From Xenorhabdus poinarii G6 (lineage in GTDB: Bacteria; Pseudomonadota; Gammaproteobacteria; Enterobacterales; Enterobacteriaceae): a DNA stretch of 64,000 bases. Shown here in pieces: positions 1-19,508 of the stretch (the stretch's first letter is position 1; every line of letters begins with the position of its first letter). The notes under the pieces were generated by a model. That model did not search any database. It saw only the letters and a list, made by a program, of their open reading frames with translations, and was not told the DNA's origin. Location: contig NZ_FO704551.1 of assembly GCF_000968175.1 (NCBI RefSeq), positions 3,472,001 through 3,536,000 on the forward strand. The letters are read 5' to 3'. Position numbers and translations under genes: made by a program.

Positions 1-1
1 C

Positions 2-727
2 CAGCAATGGATCATGGAACAGCAGGCTGATATTATGGTTGTTGTTGCATATGGCTTAATTCTTCCTCAAGCAGTTTTAGATATACCTCGCTTGGGATGC
101 CTGAATGTTCATGGTTCCTTGCTACCGCGCTGGCGCGGCGCGGCACCAATTCAGCGTTCCATTTGGGCTGGCGACCAGGAAACTGGCGTAACTATCATGC
201 AGATGGACAAAGGGCTTGATACTGGCGATATGTTGCTAAAAGCAACTTGCCCTATTACAAATGAGGATACCAGTGCCAGCTTATATGAAAAACTTGCTAA
301 TATTGGCCCAGAAGCCTTACTCGACACTTTAAGTTTAATCACATCAGGAAAATGTCAGCCTGAAAGTCAGGATGACACTTTTGTGACTTACGCTGAAAAA
401 CTGAGTAAAGATGAAGCAAAAGTAGATTGGAATTTACCTGCAACCCAAATTGAGCGTTGTGTTCGTGCTTTCAATCCTTGGCCTATGAGTTTCTTCTTAA
501 TTAATGACCAACCAGTTAAAATCTGGCGAACAGAAGTCATTGCAGAGCAAACAACCCAAGTTCCCGGAACAATTATCAACGCGGATAAACAAGGTATCCA
601 AATTGCAACTGCAAATGGAATATTAAATATTACCCACTTGCAACCCCCAGGTAAGAAAGCCATGTCAGCCGCCGACTTCTTAAACTCTAAACATGAGTGG
701 TTTTCACCTGGCAACAAAATCAACTGA
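2..727 (+). CDS. fmt: Methionyl-tRNA formyltransferase (5' truncated by window edge)
   Basis: Fmt transfers a formyl group from 10-formyl-THF to the methionine of initiator tRNA, in the cytoplasm. The reading frame is open from base 2, so the N-terminal part lies outside the window. About 241 residues are visible. The catalytic region is present: [19 protein letters not shown] holds the Asn and His of the active site, and GLDTGDM carries the conserved Asp. The C-terminal tRNA-binding domain ends in [10 protein letters not shown], close to the E. coli end. rsmB follows on the same strand, as in the E. coli def-fmt-rsmB-trkA order. Identity is secure from continuous similarity to the E. coli protein. 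Confidence 0.96.
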   Translation, partial: QQWIMEQQADIMVVVAYGLILPQAVLDIPRLGCLNVHGSLLPRWRGAAPIQRSIWAGDQETGVTIMQMDKGLDTGDMLLKATCPITNEDTSASLYEKLANIGPEALLDTLSLITSGKCQPESQDDTFVTYAEKLSKDEAKVDWNLPATQIERCVRAFNPWPMSFFLINDQPVKIWRTEVIAEQTTQVPGTIINADKQGIQIATANGILNITHLQPPGKKAMSAADFLNSKHEWFSPGNKIN

Positions 728-813
728 TACTAACTTTGCCTAAATATTTCTAGCATTCAGGCTTCTTCTTATTTTTAGTTATGCTGACAAAGGTCAGCTT
801 TTTTGACCATACC

Positions 814-2103
814 ATGAAAAATATATATAACCTGAGAAGCATCGCTGCGAAAGCAATTACTCAAGTGCTTGAGCAAGGGCAATCCCTCAGCACCGTACTA
901 CCTGAGTTCCAACAAAAAGTTTCTGATAAAGATAAAGCGCTGCTGCAAGAGATCTGTTTCGGTGTGATGAGGGTATTACCTCAGCTTGAGTGGTTTATCA
1001 ATCAGCTCATGGCAAAGCCATTGAAGGGAAAACAACGTATTTTCCACTACTTAATCATGGTTGGTATATATCAGCTCATGCATACGCGTATACCTGCACA
1101 TGCTATACTTGCCGAAACTGTCAATGGTGCAACTGACTTAAAACGACCACAGCTGAAAGGCGTAATCAATGGTGTCCTTCGCCAGTTTCAGCGCCAACAG
1201 CAATTATTAATAGAACAATCAAATAATAACATTGGTCAATACCTACATCCTAAATGGCTGCTAGAGCGAATTCAAAAAGCATATCCCCAAAATTGGCAAG
1301 CTATAGTAGATACCAACAACCAAAAACCACCTATGTGGTTGCGAGTTAATCAACTTTATCATACGGCCAACGAGTATTTTGCACTATTAAAAGAAGCCAA
1401 TATAGAAGCAGAATTAGATATCAGACAGGCTAGTGCTATTCGTCTTCTTAGCCCTTGTCCAGTCAGTGCACTACCAGGATTCCAGCAAGGATGGGTAACC
1501 ATTCAGGATCGCTCCGCTCAAGGATGTGCTGAACTATTAACTCCACGGGACGGGGAATCTATACTGGATCTCTGTGCTGCACCGGGTGGAAAAACCACAC
1601 ATATCCTTGAAATTGCACCAAAATCTAAGGTTCTCGCGATCGATATTGATGAACAACGAATTAAGCGAGTGAAAGAAAACTTACAACGACTTAATTTAAA
1701 TGCAGTCGTCAAAACAGGTGATGGCCGCCTTCCCCATGAATGGGCTTCCGGTGAACAATTTGATCGTATCCTTCTTGATGCACCATGTTCTGCTACAGGC
1801 GTCATTCGCCGTCATCCTGACATCAAATGGTTACGCAGAAATGAAGATATTGAGCAATTAGTGATATTACAAGCAGAAATCCTTAATGCTATCTGGCCAT
1901 ACTTAAAACAAAATGGCACGCTAGTTTATGCTACCTGTTCAATTCTGCCTCAAGAAAATAGTGAGCAAATAAAAGCATTTTTGGCCCGTCACACCGATGC
2001 CGTATTATCAGAAACAGGCAATTCAGGCACTCTCGGAACTCAAATTATTCCAGAAATTGCAGGGGGTGATGGCTTCTTTTATGCCCGACTAACTAAGCAA
2101 TGA
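814..2103 (+). CDS. rsmB: 16S rRNA (cytosine-967-C5)-methyltransferase RsmB
   Basis: RsmB makes m5C967 in 16S rRNA using S-adenosylmethionine. The N-terminal NusB-like RNA-binding domain (roughly residues 1-140) is followed by a Rossmann methyltransferase domain with [15 protein letters not shown] as the SAM site, [15 protein letters not shown], and [11 protein letters not shown] carrying the second catalytic Cys. I place the start at the ATG at 814 (MKNIYNLRS), which lines up with the E. coli start. An in-frame ATG at 781 would add 11 residues and is the alternative. Neither has a strong Shine-Dalgarno sequence. The gene lies 86 bases after fmt and 93 bases before trkA, probably in one transcript. 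Confidence 0.96.
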   Translation: MKNIYNLRSIAAKAITQVLEQGQSLSTVLPEFQQKVSDKDKALLQEICFGVMRVLPQLEWFINQLMAKPLKGKQRIFHYLIMVGIYQLMHTRIPAHAILAETVNGATDLKRPQLKGVINGVLRQFQRQQQLLIEQSNNNIGQYLHPKWLLERIQKAYPQNWQAIVDTNNQKPPMWLRVNQLYHTANEYFALLKEANIEAELDIRQASAIRLLSPCPVSALPGFQQGWVTIQDRSAQGCAELLTPRDGESILDLCAAPGGKTTHILEIAPKSKVLAIDIDEQRIKRVKENLQRLNLNAVVKTGDGRLPHEWASGEQFDRILLDAPCSATGVIRRHPDIKWLRRNEDIEQLVILQAEILNAIWPYLKQNGTLVYATCSILPQENSEQIKAFLARHTDAVLSETGNSGTLGTQIIPEIAGGDGFFYARLTKQ

Positions 2104-2196
2104 TAATATGCTCTTGTTCCGATAGAACGAGAGAAATTTATGGTTTTGCTAAAAGCCTAATAATAGAAGACGGCTTTCAATCGAAAAGAGAATGCT

Positions 2197-3573
2197 ATGA
2201 AGATAATCATTTTGGGTGCAGGCCAGGTTGGTGGAACATTAGCTGAAAATTTGGTTGATGAAAACAATGATATTACTGTCGTTGATACCGATACCGATCG
2301 TTTACGTCAATTGCAGGATAAATTCGATCTCCGAGTTGTAAATGGGCATGGCTCCCACCCAAGAGTATTAAGAGAAGCTGGAGCTGAAGATGCTGATATG
2401 TTGGTCGCTGTTACAAACTCAGATGAAACCAATATGATTGCATGCCAAATAGCTTACTCTCTATTTAACACACCGAATAAGGTCGCCCGGATACGTTCAT
2501 CAGAATATATCCGAGAATCAGAGAAACTATTCCAACCTGATCATATTCCTATTGATTATTTAATATCTCCTGAACAATTAGTTATTGATTACATCTATAA
2601 ATTGATTCAATACCCTGGAGCATTACAAGTTGTGAATTTTGCGGAGGGGCGTGTCAGTATTGTTGCGGTGAAGGCCTATTATGGTGGTTCATTAGTTGGC
2701 AATGCCTTGTCTTCACTCCGGGAGCATATGCCACATATTGATAGCAAAGTTGCTGCTATATTTCGTCATGATCGTCCCATTAGGCCACAAGGTTCAACAA
2801 TTATTGAAGCCGGAGATGAAGTGTTCTTCGTGGCTGCCTCACAGCATATCAGAGCTGTCATGAGTGAACTACAACGTCTTGAAAAGCCATATAAACGTAT
2901 CATGATTGTTGGTGGTGGCAATGTTGGTGCAGGGTTAGCTTTGCGCCTTGAAAAAGATTACAGCGTCAAACTAATTGAACATAACCAAAAAAGAGCCACG
3001 GAATTAGCCGAATTATTACATGATACCATTGTGTTCTATGGCGATGCTTCAGACCAGGAATTGCTAACAGAAGAACACATTGAACAGGTTGACGTTTTTA
3101 TAGCATTAACAAATGATGATGAAGCCAATATTATGTCAGCTATGCTTGCAAAACGCATGGGCGCTAAAAAAGCCATGGTTCTTATTCAACGCAGTGCATA
3201 TGTTGATTTAGTACAAGGCGGAGTCATTGATATTGCAATCTCTCCTCAACAGGCAACAGTATCAGCACTACTTGGTCATGTTCGCAAGGCAGATATTGTC
3301 AGTGTATTCTCATTAAGAAGGGGAGTGGCTGAAGCCATCGAAGCCATAGCTCATGGTGATGAGCATACTTCAAAAGTGGTTGGGCGTAAGATAGGTGATA
3401 TCAAATTACCACCAGGCACAACAATCGGTGCCATTGTCCGTAGTGAAGAAGTCATCATTGCTAATGATTATAGTATTATTCAACAAGGTGATCATGTAAT
3501 CATGTTTATTACTGACAAAAAATTTGTCCCGGAAGTAGAAAAGCTTTTCCAACCCAGCCCTTTCTTCCTGTAA
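2197..3573 (+). CDS. trkA: Trk system potassium transporter regulatory subunit TrkA
   Basis: TrkA is the peripheral NAD(H)-binding gating subunit of the low-affinity Trk K+ uptake channel, on the cytoplasmic face of the inner membrane. The 458 residues hold two RCK repeats. The first Rossmann glycine motif is [13 protein letters not shown] at the N terminus and the second is [15 protein letters not shown] near residue 235; each is followed by a TrkA-C domain. Length equals the E. coli protein. In E. coli mscL follows immediately; here the next item is an IS982 element and mscL is absent. Confidence 0.97.
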   Translation: MKIIILGAGQVGGTLAENLVDENNDITVVDTDTDRLRQLQDKFDLRVVNGHGSHPRVLREAGAEDADMLVAVTNSDETNMIACQIAYSLFNTPNKVARIRSSEYIRESEKLFQPDHIPIDYLISPEQLVIDYIYKLIQYPGALQVVNFAEGRVSIVAVKAYYGGSLVGNALSSLREHMPHIDSKVAAIFRHDRPIRPQGSTIIEAGDEVFFVAASQHIRAVMSELQRLEKPYKRIMIVGGGNVGAGLALRLEKDYSVKLIEHNQKRATELAELLHDTIVFYGDASDQELLTEEHIEQVDVFIALTNDDEANIMSAMLAKRMGAKKAMVLIQRSAYVDLVQGGVIDIAISPQQATVSALLGHVRKADIVSVFSLRRGVAEAIEAIAHGDEHTSKVVGRKIGDIKLPPGTTIGAIVRSEEVIIANDYSIIQQGDHVIMFITDKKFVPEVEKLFQPSPFFL

Positions 3574-3595
3574 AAGCACCAATTAAGTGATTTAT

Positions 3596-3602
3596 TATAT
3601 TA
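3596..3602. repeat. IS982 target-site duplication, left copy
   Basis: TATATTA directly before the left inverted repeat, repeated exactly at 4592-4598 after the right inverted repeat. Confidence 0.85.
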
Positions 3603-3633
3603 ACCCGAATTCTGGATAAAAAATTGGCGAAGT

Positions 3634-3692
3634 GCCTGTTCCAAGAGCAAAGTTTTGGTGCACACCAAAAACCGCTCTAAGAAGGAACAGGC
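3634..3692 (+). promoter_or_regulatory. Hairpin covering the transposase ribosome-binding site
   Basis: Three nested complementary segments form one long stem: GCCTGTTCC (3634-3642) with GGAACAGGC (3684-3692), AGAGC (3644-3648) with GCTCT (3674-3678), and TTTTGGTG (3653-3660) with CACCAAAA (3663-3670). The outer right arm contains most of the GAAGGAA Shine-Dalgarno sequence and ends one base before the transposase ATG. By analogy with IS10 and IS200, such a fold would block translation of transcripts entering from outside the element. The pairing is seen in the sequence; the function is inference. Confidence 0.7.
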
Positions 3693-3693
3693 A

Positions 3694-4578
3694 ATGAACA
3701 AACTAGTTGAAATTTTCTGCGATGTCGATGACTTTTGTCGTTTTTTCATTCCTCAATGGGAACAGTTTTGTCTTAATAAGGGGCATCGTCTACGCCGCAG
3801 GCAAGGTCACATGTATCCCAGTGAAATGATGACCATCCTGATCCGCTTTCACATGTCGCATTACCGTGATTTTAAACATTTTTATCTGGAGCATATTTGG
3901 AAATATCATCATCACGATTTTCCAACTTTGCTCAGTTATACCCGTTTTGTCAGTGTTTCCCCTTCCGTTTTAGTGCCGCTGTGCAGTTATCTGACTCAGT
4001 TAAAAGGAAAGCCCACGGGGATCGCTTTTATTGATTCCACGAGTTTACGCGTGTGCCATAACATTCGTATTCCCCGCCATAAGGTGTTTGAGGGGGTGGC
4101 ACAGCGAGGAAAAACCTCGATAGGGTGGTTTTACGGTTTCAAATTACACTTGATTGTTAACCATCAGGGCGAAATTCTGGCACTCAAAATCACCGCCGGT
4201 AATGTGGATGATCGGGAACCGGTTCGCGAATTAGCAAAAGCATTAACGGGTTCTCTTTATGGTGACAAAGGCTATCTTAGTCAAGAACTGGCAGGTGCTT
4301 TAGCGCAAGCGGGTGTAACGTTCATGACAAAAAAGCGCCGTCACATGAAAGCGCAAGTGCTGGCTGAATGGGATAATATAATGTTATCAAAGCGTTTTAT
4401 TATTGAAACAATTAATGGGCAATTAAAAACCATTTCTCAAATAGAGCATTCCCGGCACCGAAGTATAAAAGGATTTCTATTGACCGTTTTAGGTGGTGTC
4501 ATTGCTTACTGCCTAAAATGGAAGAAACCGTCACTGAAAGTTTTCTACTCAGAAGAAGATTTTCCAATGACGGCTTAA
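3694..4578 (+). CDS. IS982-family transposase
   Basis: This 294-residue DDE transposase catalyses movement of the surrounding IS. The catalytic triad can be placed at FIDSTSLRVCH (first Asp), LYGDKGYLS (second Asp) and FIIETINGQLK (Glu), each in the typical IS982 setting. The start is the ATG at 3694 with GAAGGAA at 3681-3687. A TTG 39 bases upstream extends the frame but lies inside the hairpin and has no ribosome-binding site. The frame is uninterrupted, so the enzyme may be active. Confidence 0.93.
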   Translation: MNKLVEIFCDVDDFCRFFIPQWEQFCLNKGHRLRRRQGHMYPSEMMTILIRFHMSHYRDFKHFYLEHIWKYHHHDFPTLLSYTRFVSVSPSVLVPLCSYLTQLKGKPTGIAFIDSTSLRVCHNIRIPRHKVFEGVAQRGKTSIGWFYGFKLHLIVNHQGEILALKITAGNVDDREPVRELAKALTGSLYGDKGYLSQELAGALAQAGVTFMTKKRRHMKAQVLAEWDNIMLSKRFIIETINGQLKTISQIEHSRHRSIKGFLLTVLGGVIAYCLKWKKPSLKVFYSEEDFPMTA

Positions 4579-4591
4579 ACGGAATTCGGGT

Positions 4592-4598
4592 TATATTA
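4592..4598. repeat. IS982 target-site duplication, right copy
   Basis: TATATTA directly after the right inverted repeat, identical to 3596-3602. Confidence 0.85.
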
Positions 4599-4617
4599 AT
4601 ATCATCCAGTTAAAAAA

Positions 4618-4818
4618 TTAGAAGGTCAATAATAACAACTTTAAAAAATTATTATTATTGGCCTCCCAACCACCCTTTTTACCATATTTTTCTTTACGAT
4701 TATAACTGCCTTTACCTTTCTTATTTTTTTCAACTCGCTGTCTGAACAAAGGATCGTGTAATAAAGCTTCTATCGCATTGTCTTTAATAACGCCTTTTTT
4801 ATGGCAATATCTTGTCAT
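4618..4818 (-). CDS. arfA: Alternative ribosome-rescue factor ArfA
   Basis: ArfA recruits release factor 2 to ribosomes stalled on mRNA without a stop codon and backs up tmRNA. The 66 residues match E. coli ArfA over the functional N-terminal part: [20 protein letters not shown] and KKGKGSY are nearly identical. The C-terminal tail ([13 protein letters not shown]) is different and hydrophobic; in E. coli the equivalent tail is removed by mRNA cleavage and destabilises the full-length protein. An AGAGGT ribosome-binding site precedes the ATG. zntR lies upstream on the same strand, as in E. coli. Confidence 0.9.
   Translation of the reverse strand: MTRYCHKKGVIKDNAIEALLHDPLFRQRVEKNKKGKGSYNRKEKYGKKGGWEANNNNFLKLLLLTF
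4624..4663 (-). promoter_or_regulatory. Hairpin inside the 3' end of the arfA coding sequence
   Basis: GGTCAATAATAA (4624-4635) and TTATTATTGGCC (4652-4663) are inverted repeats with one mismatch, separated by 16 bases, just before the arfA stop. In E. coli a hairpin at this place is cut by RNase III to make a non-stop arfA mRNA, so that ArfA accumulates only when tmRNA is overloaded. Here the stem is AU-rich, so cleavage is inferred only from position. Confidence 0.6.
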
Positions 4819-4913
4819 TATAACCTCTAAGTATAATTAATGAATAAGGCAATTTTTTGATTAAAAACACTGAAATTTTACTCTTAACATTCAGAATAAT
4901 AAAGAAAAATTAT

Positions 4914-5327
4914 CTATTTATTACATGCCCCTTCTTCCAAAATTTCTAATATAGAACAATATGTACTGACATGCGCACTACCACAACAGGCATCACTCAA
5001 CATTTTCAAGGAATCGCGCATCTTTTGCATTTCTAATAACTTTTCTTCAACTTCTCGCAGCCTAGAATCAACAATATACTTCGACTCCTGGCATGTATGA
5101 TGTTCAGGATCAACCCGAATAGAGAGTAACTCTACGATTGCATCCAGTGTAAAACCTAGTTGTTTGGCATAACGGATAAAGCGTAATCGCTGTAAATCCT
5201 GTTTAGTATAAAGTCTATAACCCCCATCAGTTCTTTCTCCATGAAGCATCAATCCTTGTTTTTCATAAAAGCGGATGGTATCCGGCGTTACACCTGCTAA
5301 TTTAGCTAACTGACCAATGCGATACAT
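4914..5327 (-). CDS. zntR: Zn(II)-responsive MerR-family regulator ZntR
   Basis: ZntR activates the zinc exporter gene zntA by distorting its over-long promoter spacer when zinc is bound. The 137 residues start at MYRIGQLAKLAGVTPDTIRF, the MerR winged-helix region, followed by a dimerisation coiled coil (about residues 80-112). The metal ligands are conserved: Cys79, Cys114, Cys115, His119 and Cys124. An in-frame ATG further upstream (5360) would add 11 residues; I prefer 5327 because it aligns with E. coli and has AGGAAAA in front. zntA is not in the window. Confidence 0.95.
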   Translation of the reverse strand: MYRIGQLAKLAGVTPDTIRFYEKQGLMLHGERTDGGYRLYTKQDLQRLRFIRYAKQLGFTLDAIVELLSIRVDPEHHTCQESKYIVDSRLREVEEKLLEMQKMRDSLKMLSDACCGSAHVSTYCSILEILEEGACNK

Positions 5328-5464
5328 AGAGAATTTTCCTATTAAGTCGTGAATAAGCACAATACTAACAGAATAGGTTAAAAGATCATCCAGGCGGGAA
5401 GATTTGCGGGTTAACGAATAAAGATAAGAGAGTGACTAAAGAAGAAAAATTATCAGAAGGCAAT

Positions 5465-5492
5465 AAAAAACCGGGATAATACCCGGTTTTTT
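5465..5492 (-). terminator. Terminator of the alpha ribosomal operon
   Basis: AAAAAACCGGG, a six-base loop, then CCCGGTTTTTT. The stem is followed by a T-run on both strands, so it may also stop transcription coming from the plus strand. It lies 13 bases past the rplQ stop. Confidence 0.85.
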
Positions 5493-5505
5493 ACGCCTCT
5501 ACAGA

Positions 5506-5922
<417 letters not shown>

Positions 5923-5938
5923 TTAACCTGTGATCTAG

Positions 5939-6928
5939 TTATTCATCAGCAATACTTGCTGGCGGCCAATTTTCCAGGCGCATGCCCAGAGAGAGTCCAC
6001 GCGAAGCCAGTACGTCTTTAATCTCAGTAAGAGATTTTTTACCCAAGTTAGGCGTTTTAAGTAACTCAACTTCAGTACGCTGTACCAGATCACCGATGTA
6101 GTGGATAGCTTCTGCTTTAAGGCAGTTAGCAGAGCGGACAGTCAATTCCAGATCGTCAACAGGGCGCAGCAGGATCGGATCAAACTCTGGCTTCTCTTCT
6201 TTAACTTCTGGTTGACGTACATCACGTAAATCAACAAAAGCTTCTAGTTGTTCAGCCAGAATGGTAGCTGCCCGGCGAATCGCCTCTTCAGGATCGATTG
6301 TACCGTTAGTCTCCATCTCGATAACCAGCTTGTCCAGGTCAGTACGTTGTTCTACACGAGCTGCTTCAACATTGTAGGCAATACGCTCTACTGGGCTATA
6401 GCAAGCATCTACTAACAAACGACCGATAGGGCGCTCATCTTCTTCCGAATGAATTCGGGCAGAAGCCGGCACATATCCACGACCGCGCTGAACTTTAATA
6501 CGCATGCCAATGGAAGCGCTTTCGTCAGTCAGATGGCAGATTACGTGCTGCGGCTTGACGATTTCGACATCACCATCATGGATGATATCGGCTGCAGTCA
6601 CAGGGCCAATGCCAGATTTATTCAAAGTAAGGACAACTTCATCTTTACCCTGAACTTTCACCGCCAGCCCTTTCAGATTGAGGAGAATCTCCAGGATATC
6701 TTCCTGTACACCTTCTTTGGTGCTGTACTCATGCAGTACACCATCAATCTCAACCTCAGTCACCGCACAACCCGGCATAGACGAAAGCAGAATACGGCGC
6801 AGTGCGTTGCCAAGAGTATGGCCAAAGCCACGCTCTAATGGCTCAAGGGTCACCTTGGCGTGCGTCGAACTGACTTGCTCGATATCTACCAGGCGCGGTT
6901 TTAGAAACTCTGTCACAGAACCCTGCAT
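5939..6928 (-). CDS. rpoA: DNA-directed RNA polymerase alpha subunit
   Basis: Alpha dimerises to start assembly of core RNA polymerase and contacts UP elements and activators. The 329 residues give the N-terminal dimerisation domain (about 1-235), a charged linker, and the C-terminal DNA-binding domain, where [10 protein letters not shown] contains the UP-element Arg (residue 265 in E. coli). Length equals E. coli. It is co-transcribed with rpsD upstream (25-base gap) and rplQ downstream. Confidence 0.98.
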
Positions 6929-6953
6929 TGTGTCCTCTCTTTGGTGCTAAGCT

Positions 6954-7592
<639 letters not shown>

Positions 7593-7609
7593 CTAAAAAC
7601 GAAGACGTA

Positions 7610-8002
<393 letters not shown>

Positions 8003-8014
8003 TCAATACCCCGA

Positions 8015-8371
8015 TTATTTCTTGATCGGCTTACGCGGACCCTTACGGGTACGTGCATTGGTCTTAGTACGCTGACCGCGAACTGGTAGACCACGACGAT
8101 GACGCAAACCACGATAGCAACCAAGGTCCATCAGACGTTTGATACTCAGGGTTACTTCACGACGCAGATCGCCTTCTACAACGTATTTGGCAACTTCGTC
8201 ACGCAGCTTGTCAATTTGCTCTTCAGACAGCTCACTGATCTTAACATTTTCAGCAATGCCCGCTGCTACACAAATTGCTTGTGAGCGGGTTTTACCGATA
8301 CCGTAGATCGAAGTCAATGCGATTACAGTATGTTTTTGATCAGGAATGTTAATGCCTGCTATACGGGCCAC
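8015..8371 (-). CDS. rpsM: 30S ribosomal protein S13
   Basis: S13 bridges the subunits and contacts P-site tRNA through its basic tail ([18 protein letters not shown]). 118 residues. The start is GTG (8369-8371), as in E. coli, with TAGGAG as ribosome-binding site; both lie within the S4-binding leader, so a GTG start here is a conserved part of the control. First gene of the alpha operon. Confidence 0.98.
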   Translation of the reverse strand: MARIAGINIPDQKHTVIALTSIYGIGKTRSQAICVAAGIAENVKISELSEEQIDKLRDEVAKYVVEGDLRREVTLSIKRLMDLGCYRGLRHRRGLPVRGQRTKTNARTRKGPRKPIKK

Positions 8372-8460
8372 TATGCACTCCTACAATATTTATTCACTGC
8401 AACATCATTCTGAAAAGCCCGTTTTCAGGATACTCAAATAATGTTGCTGTCAGATAAAAA
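8372..8460 (-). promoter_or_regulatory. Alpha-operon leader, likely S4-binding pseudoknot
   Basis: The transcript leader before rpsM contains the CTGAAAA...TTTTCAG hairpin (8411-8429) and the downstream segment to the TAGGAG/GTG start in the same order as in E. coli, where S4 binds a nested pseudoknot and traps the initiation complex. Sequence similarity is visible. The pseudoknot itself was not computed. Confidence 0.65.
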
Positions 8461-8485
8461 AGATTGGCTGGCTAATTTAGCCAGC
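8456..8485 (-). terminator. Terminator of the spc operon
   Basis: On the minus strand GCTGGCTAA and TTAGCCAGC form a hairpin followed by CAATCTTTTTT. It lies 35 bases after rpmJ. It overlaps the -10 box of the alpha promoter. Confidence 0.7.
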
Positions 8486-8502
8486 TCAACCCAACTTTGC
8501 AA
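8474..8502 (-). promoter_or_regulatory. Alpha-operon promoter
   Basis: TTGCAA (8497-8502), a 17-base spacer, and TAAATT (8474-8479), read on the minus strand. The spacer is nearly identical to the E. coli alpha promoter. Confidence 0.8.
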
Positions 8503-8519
8503 GAAAAATATGCGATTAA

Positions 8520-10000
<1,481 letters not shown>

Positions 10001-10007
10001 CTGTTAC

Positions 10008-10442
10008 TTATTCCTCAATTTTACCGCCAGCAGCTTCAATTGCAGCACGGGCGCCTTTAGTAACACGCAAGCCACGCACAGTTACTGCGCGATTGACTTC
10101 GCCAGAAAGCATTACTTTAGCGAATTCAATTTGAGGGCCAATAATGTTAGCAGCTTTCAGTGCATTCAGATCAATAACATCGCCTTCAACACGGGCAAAG
10201 TCAGACAGACGAATTTCTGCGGTAACCATTGCTTTACGTGAAGTGAAGCCAAATTTTGGCAAACGACGATATAAAGGCATTTGGCCGCCTTCAAAACCAC
10301 GACGAACGCCACCGCCAGAACGAGATTTCTGACCTTTGTGACCACGGCCGCCAGTTTTACCCAGGCCAGAACCAATACCACGACCTACACGTTTAGGTGC
10401 GTGCTTGGCACCTTCAGCCGGAGACAGAGTATTTAAGCGCAT
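10008..10442 (-). CDS. rplO: 50S ribosomal protein L15
   Basis: L15 binds 23S rRNA late in assembly. The 144 residues have the Gly-rich [20 protein letters not shown] segment near the N terminus and a globular C-terminal half. The gene is 7 bases before secY and 3 bases after rpmD, consistent with coupled translation in the spc operon. Confidence 0.98.
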   Translation of the reverse strand: MRLNTLSPAEGAKHAPKRVGRGIGSGLGKTGGRGHKGQKSRSGGGVRRGFEGGQMPLYRRLPKFGFTSRKAMVTAEIRLSDFARVEGDVIDLNALKAANIIGPQIEFAKVMLSGEVNRAVTVRGLRVTKGARAAIEAAGGKIEE

Positions 10443-10445
10443 CTG

Positions 10446-10625
10446 TTACTCCTCAACCTTAACCATATAGGAAACCAAGTTGACCATACCGCGAACCGCT
10501 GGTGTATCTTCACGCTCAACAGTATGACCAATACGACGCAGACCTAAACCAGTCAAAGTTGCCTTATGTTTAGGCAAGCGACCAATTGAACTGCGAACTT
10601 GAGTAATTTTAATAGTCTTAGCCAT
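10446..10625 (-). CDS. rpmD: 50S ribosomal protein L30
   Basis: L30 is a 59-residue protein of the 50S subunit. The start is placed at [20 protein letters not shown], as in E. coli; an ATG two codons upstream is possible but less likely. [20 protein letters not shown] is the family signature. Lies between rpsE (5-base gap) and rplO. Confidence 0.97.
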   Translation of the reverse strand: MAKTIKITQVRSSIGRLPKHKATLTGLGLRRIGHTVEREDTPAVRGMVNLVSYMVKVEE

Positions 10626-10630
10626 GGTCA

Positions 10631-11140
<510 letters not shown>

Positions 11141-11145
11141 CTACC

Positions 11146-11508
<363 letters not shown>

Positions 11509-12042
11509 TTACTTCTTCTTAGCCTCTTTGGTACGCACGACTTCATCGGCGTAACGAACACCCTTGCCTTTATATGGCTCAGGACGACGATAGGCACGCA
11601 GATCTGCCGCAACCTGACCAATCACCTGCTTATCAGCACCTTTCAGTACGATTTCAGTTTGTGATGGGCATTCCGCAGTAATGCCTGCTGGCAGCTGATG
11701 CTCGACCGGATGCGAAAAACCTAAAGACAAGCTAACTGCATTGCCTTTAACTGCCGCACGGTAACCGACACCTACCAGTTGAAGTTTCTTAGTGAAACCT
11801 TCGTTAACACCGATAACCATTGCATTCAACAGAGAACGAGTTGTACCTGCCTGAGCCCAAGCATCTGCAAAACCTTCGCGTGGTGCGAAAGTCAGTTGGT
11901 TATCCGCATGTGTAACTTCAACTGCGTTGTGGATTTTACGACTTAATTCGCCGTTTTTACCCTTAATCGAAATAACCTGACCGTTGAGTTTAACCTCTAC
12001 GCCGGCAGGAATGACGACGGGTGCTTTTGCAACACGAGACAT
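11509..12042 (-). CDS. rplF: 50S ribosomal protein L6
   Basis: L6 lies near the factor-binding site of the 50S subunit. The 177 residues form two repeated domains. The C-terminal motif [16 protein letters not shown] is the L6 signature. Spc operon, 9 bases before rplR. Confidence 0.98.
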   Translation of the reverse strand: MSRVAKAPVVIPAGVEVKLNGQVISIKGKNGELSRKIHNAVEVTHADNQLTFAPREGFADAWAQAGTTRSLLNAMVIGVNEGFTKKLQLVGVGYRAAVKGNAVSLSLGFSHPVEHQLPAGITAECPSQTEIVLKGADKQVIGQVAADLRAYRRPEPYKGKGVRYADEVVRTKEAKKK

Positions 12043-12055
12043 TCTTTCCTCCCGA

Positions 12056-12454
<399 letters not shown>

Positions 12455-12481
12455 TTACTCCCGTGATTCAAATGGTGACAA

Positions 12482-14061
<1,580 letters not shown>

Positions 14062-14136
14062 CTAAATGTCAACTACTACTGAGCCACTTTATTTTTAAAG
14101 AGGCCGTTTCAATATCCCATACTACGAGGGCGCGGC

Positions 14137-14166
14137 ATTATAACACCACATCTTCGCGATGGACAG
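14137..14166 (-). promoter_or_regulatory. spc-operon promoter
   Basis: A perfect TATAAT (14137-14142, minus strand) in the context GTTATAATGCCGCGCCCTCG, which matches the E. coli spc promoter. The GC-rich stretch after the -10 is typical of stringently controlled promoters. The -35 is weak (TGTCCA at a 17-base spacing). Confidence 0.75.
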
Positions 14167-14168
14167 AA

Positions 14169-14204
14169 AAATAAACGGCTCGGTTATTTTTGAGCCGTTT
14201 ATTT
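14169..14204 (-). terminator. Terminator of the S10 operon
   Basis: AAATAAACGGCTC (14169-14181) and GAGCCGTTTATTT (14192-14204) form a perfect 13-bp stem with a 10-base loop; a further T-run follows on the minus strand. It lies 19 bases past rpsQ and just before the spc promoter. Confidence 0.85.
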
Positions 14205-14223
14205 CGTACGAGATAACGTCCTA

Positions 14224-16152
<1,929 letters not shown>

Positions 16153-16157
16153 CTACC

Positions 16158-16439
<282 letters not shown>

Positions 16440-16450
16440 TTATCCTCTAA

Positions 16451-17281
<831 letters not shown>

Positions 17282-17294
17282 TTACTCCTCCGAC

Positions 17295-18860
<1,566 letters not shown>

Positions 18861-18880
18861 TCAATCGTTCAATGACCTGA

Positions 18881-19366
<486 letters not shown>

Positions 19367-19371
19367 CGCGT

Positions 19372-19399
19372 ATTATACGTGAATTTACTCACAAAGCAA
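19372..19399 (-). promoter_or_regulatory. S10-operon promoter
   Basis: TTGCTT (19394-19399), a 16-base spacer, and a perfect TATAAT (19372-19377) on the minus strand, followed by the GC-rich ACGCGGGC discriminator. Resembles the E. coli S10 promoter. Confidence 0.8.
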
Positions 19400-19468
19400 G
19401 ATTAAGGATGAAATCTATTCAAAAAAGTACACTCAAGAAGAAACAGAAAATGGAAAACAGAAGGAAAA

Positions 19469-19496
19469 CGCCCTATATACATAATGTTATAGGGCG
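19469..19496 (-). terminator. Terminator after bfr
   Basis: CGCCCTATA (19469-19477) and TATAGGGCG (19488-19496) form a 9-bp stem followed by TTTTCC on the minus strand, 13 bases past the bfr stop. Confidence 0.7.
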
Positions 19497-19508
19497 ACTG
19501 AATGTTAA

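Larger units (their letters stand above)
3603..4591 (+). mobile_element. IS982-family insertion sequence, complete
   Basis: The element is 989 bp. Its terminal inverted repeats start ACCCGAATTC (3603-3612) and end GAATTCGGGT (4582-4591), a perfect 10-bp match. It is flanked by a perfect 7-bp direct repeat, TATATTA, at 3596-3602 and 4592-4598, the expected target duplication. It holds one intact DDE transposase gene that fills almost the whole element, the usual IS982 design. It lies in the short gap between trkA and arfA. Intact ends, an intact gene and an unmutated duplication suggest a recent insertion. Confidence 0.93.
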
